64,000 bases of DNA from Haliclystus octoradiatus (Eukaryota > Cnidaria > Staurozoa > Stauromedusae > Haliclystidae): the NCBI GenBank assembly GCA_916610825.1, contig OU744453.1, positions 1,804,724-1,868,723 of the forward strand, in the 5' to 3' direction. The translations under genes were made by a program, and so were the position numbers. The notes beneath the pieces are model-generated. The model searched no databases. It was not told the origin of the DNA and saw nothing but the letters and a program-made list of their open reading frames with translations. Positions within the stretch are counted from its first letter, which is position 1, and the number at the start of each line of letters is the position of its first letter. Of this stretch, positions 34,890 through 64,000 are shown piece after piece.

Positions 34890-35212
34890 ACATTGCTTAC
34901 AAATATACATATCTAATAATTATACTTACAAGTATTATTTAGATTACATCATCTTTTTATATCATAAGTTTTGTCAAATGTGTTCAAATGTTTTACATAA
35001 TAAATGTCAAATAAACATCTACTCTATTTTGTCTAAATCTTTCAAATACATTCTGTAATTTAGAAACAGACTTCTAAACTATAGTTTAATATTTGAATGG
35101 TTTACAACTGTTTACAATGGTTTAATCTAACTAAATGATCAGCACAGTTGGTTTAATGAAATTTAATTCATGTACTCTTTTGTTATCATCATATTGTTAT
35201 CGTCCATTTATT

Positions 35213-63512
<28,300 letters not shown>

Positions 63513-64000
63513 TCCGGCTTACCATAAACGAGAAACGATCTTAGAAAGACAAATAAATCTTTCTTTTTGGATAACTTTCTGGTAATAAATCTCAAATCTC
63601 ATGCAAGACATAGCCTCACTTAAGAAATCAACTAAGAGAGGCTTGTTCGAAATAGTACCAGATATTTGTGAAAATTCTGTTTAACAGTTAACTTACTCAT
63701 GATTGCCTTGGTTTATTTATTAGTTGTTTGTTCTGTTTAAATCATTAAAATGTGAATGGAAAAAGGTAAAGTATTTTTGTGAAATAGCTGAAATTATCAA
63801 TCAATTCGTGATTGATAATGATGATTTGAGTCTTGAACTCTACTGACTCAGACATCAGTTTCAGTTGGATGTTGGAACTTTCATTTACTCACTGCTGACT
63901 AGTGTGAGTGAGTGACTGAGTCAGTCAGTCACAAGATTCAGAATCAGAAGAGTGAATAACTGTGAGTCTTAGTCCTCTCAGACTGACCCTTGTTGATGTT
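63513..64000. promoter_or_regulatory. GMPS 5' flank
   Basis: Should hold the GMPS promoter and 5' UTR (minus strand). No TATA box is obvious. Near 63840-63930 there is low-complexity GAGTCAGTCAGT sequence with AP-1-like TGACTCA and TGAGTCA words, whose relevance is unknown. Confidence 0.4.

Larger units (their letters stand above)
34464..35212. other. Convergent 3' gap between POLR2D and GMPS
   Basis: Contains the POLR2D 3' UTR, the GTTCATGAAC element at 34683-34889 and AATAAA-type sequences near 35000 on the plus strand. The reverse complement of AATAAA at 35207-35212 directly follows the GMPS stop. Confidence 0.6.

Overview
This is eukaryotic, intron-rich, AT-rich animal DNA. Every protein-coding gene I could rebuild has small exons with GT-AG introns, and the products are conserved animal proteins. 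Dense hAT and pogo-like MITEs, two tRNA-derived SINE families and a CR1/Jockey-type LINE point to an invertebrate, probably marine (an ascidian is possible, but I cannot prove it). Exon joins below were checked by codon phase and by comparison with remembered family features, not by transcript data.

Left part (about 2.2-22 kb, + strand): three tandem calmodulin-family genes sharing one exon plan. Two are diverged calmodulin-like genes (4745-8877 and 9455-13363), each with some EF-hands eroded and an unusual C-terminal tail. The third (16645-22013) is an apparently intact 149-residue calmodulin. Two spliceable upstream exons (2237-2277, 2613-2634) may be alternative first exons of the first gene.

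Middle (about 23.9-34.5 kb): a small unrecognised multi-exon gene on the minus strand (23900-24749 plus 5' leader exons); a DDI1/DDI2-type ubiquitin-proteasome shuttle protease on the minus strand (26679-31628); and, head-to-head with it over 432 bp, the RNA polymerase II subunit RPB4/POLR2D on the plus strand (32061-34463).

Right part (35213-63512, minus strand): one 18-exon GMP synthase gene (721 aa) whose introns fill the rest of the window. Its 10.3-kb first intron holds a 1.7-kb non-autonomous hAT element, a TIR element of about 850 bp, and an antisense non-LTR retrotransposon with an intact 1027-codon ORF2 and an ORF1 interrupted by a nested DNA element. Other introns carry SINEs, MITEs with intact target-site duplications, minisatellites (11, 30, 67 and 105 bp) and a 750-bp AAT array.

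The genes do not form a pathway. The main themes are local duplication and decay of calmodulin, shared-promoter or convergent packing of housekeeping genes, and heavy transposon and repeat load in introns.
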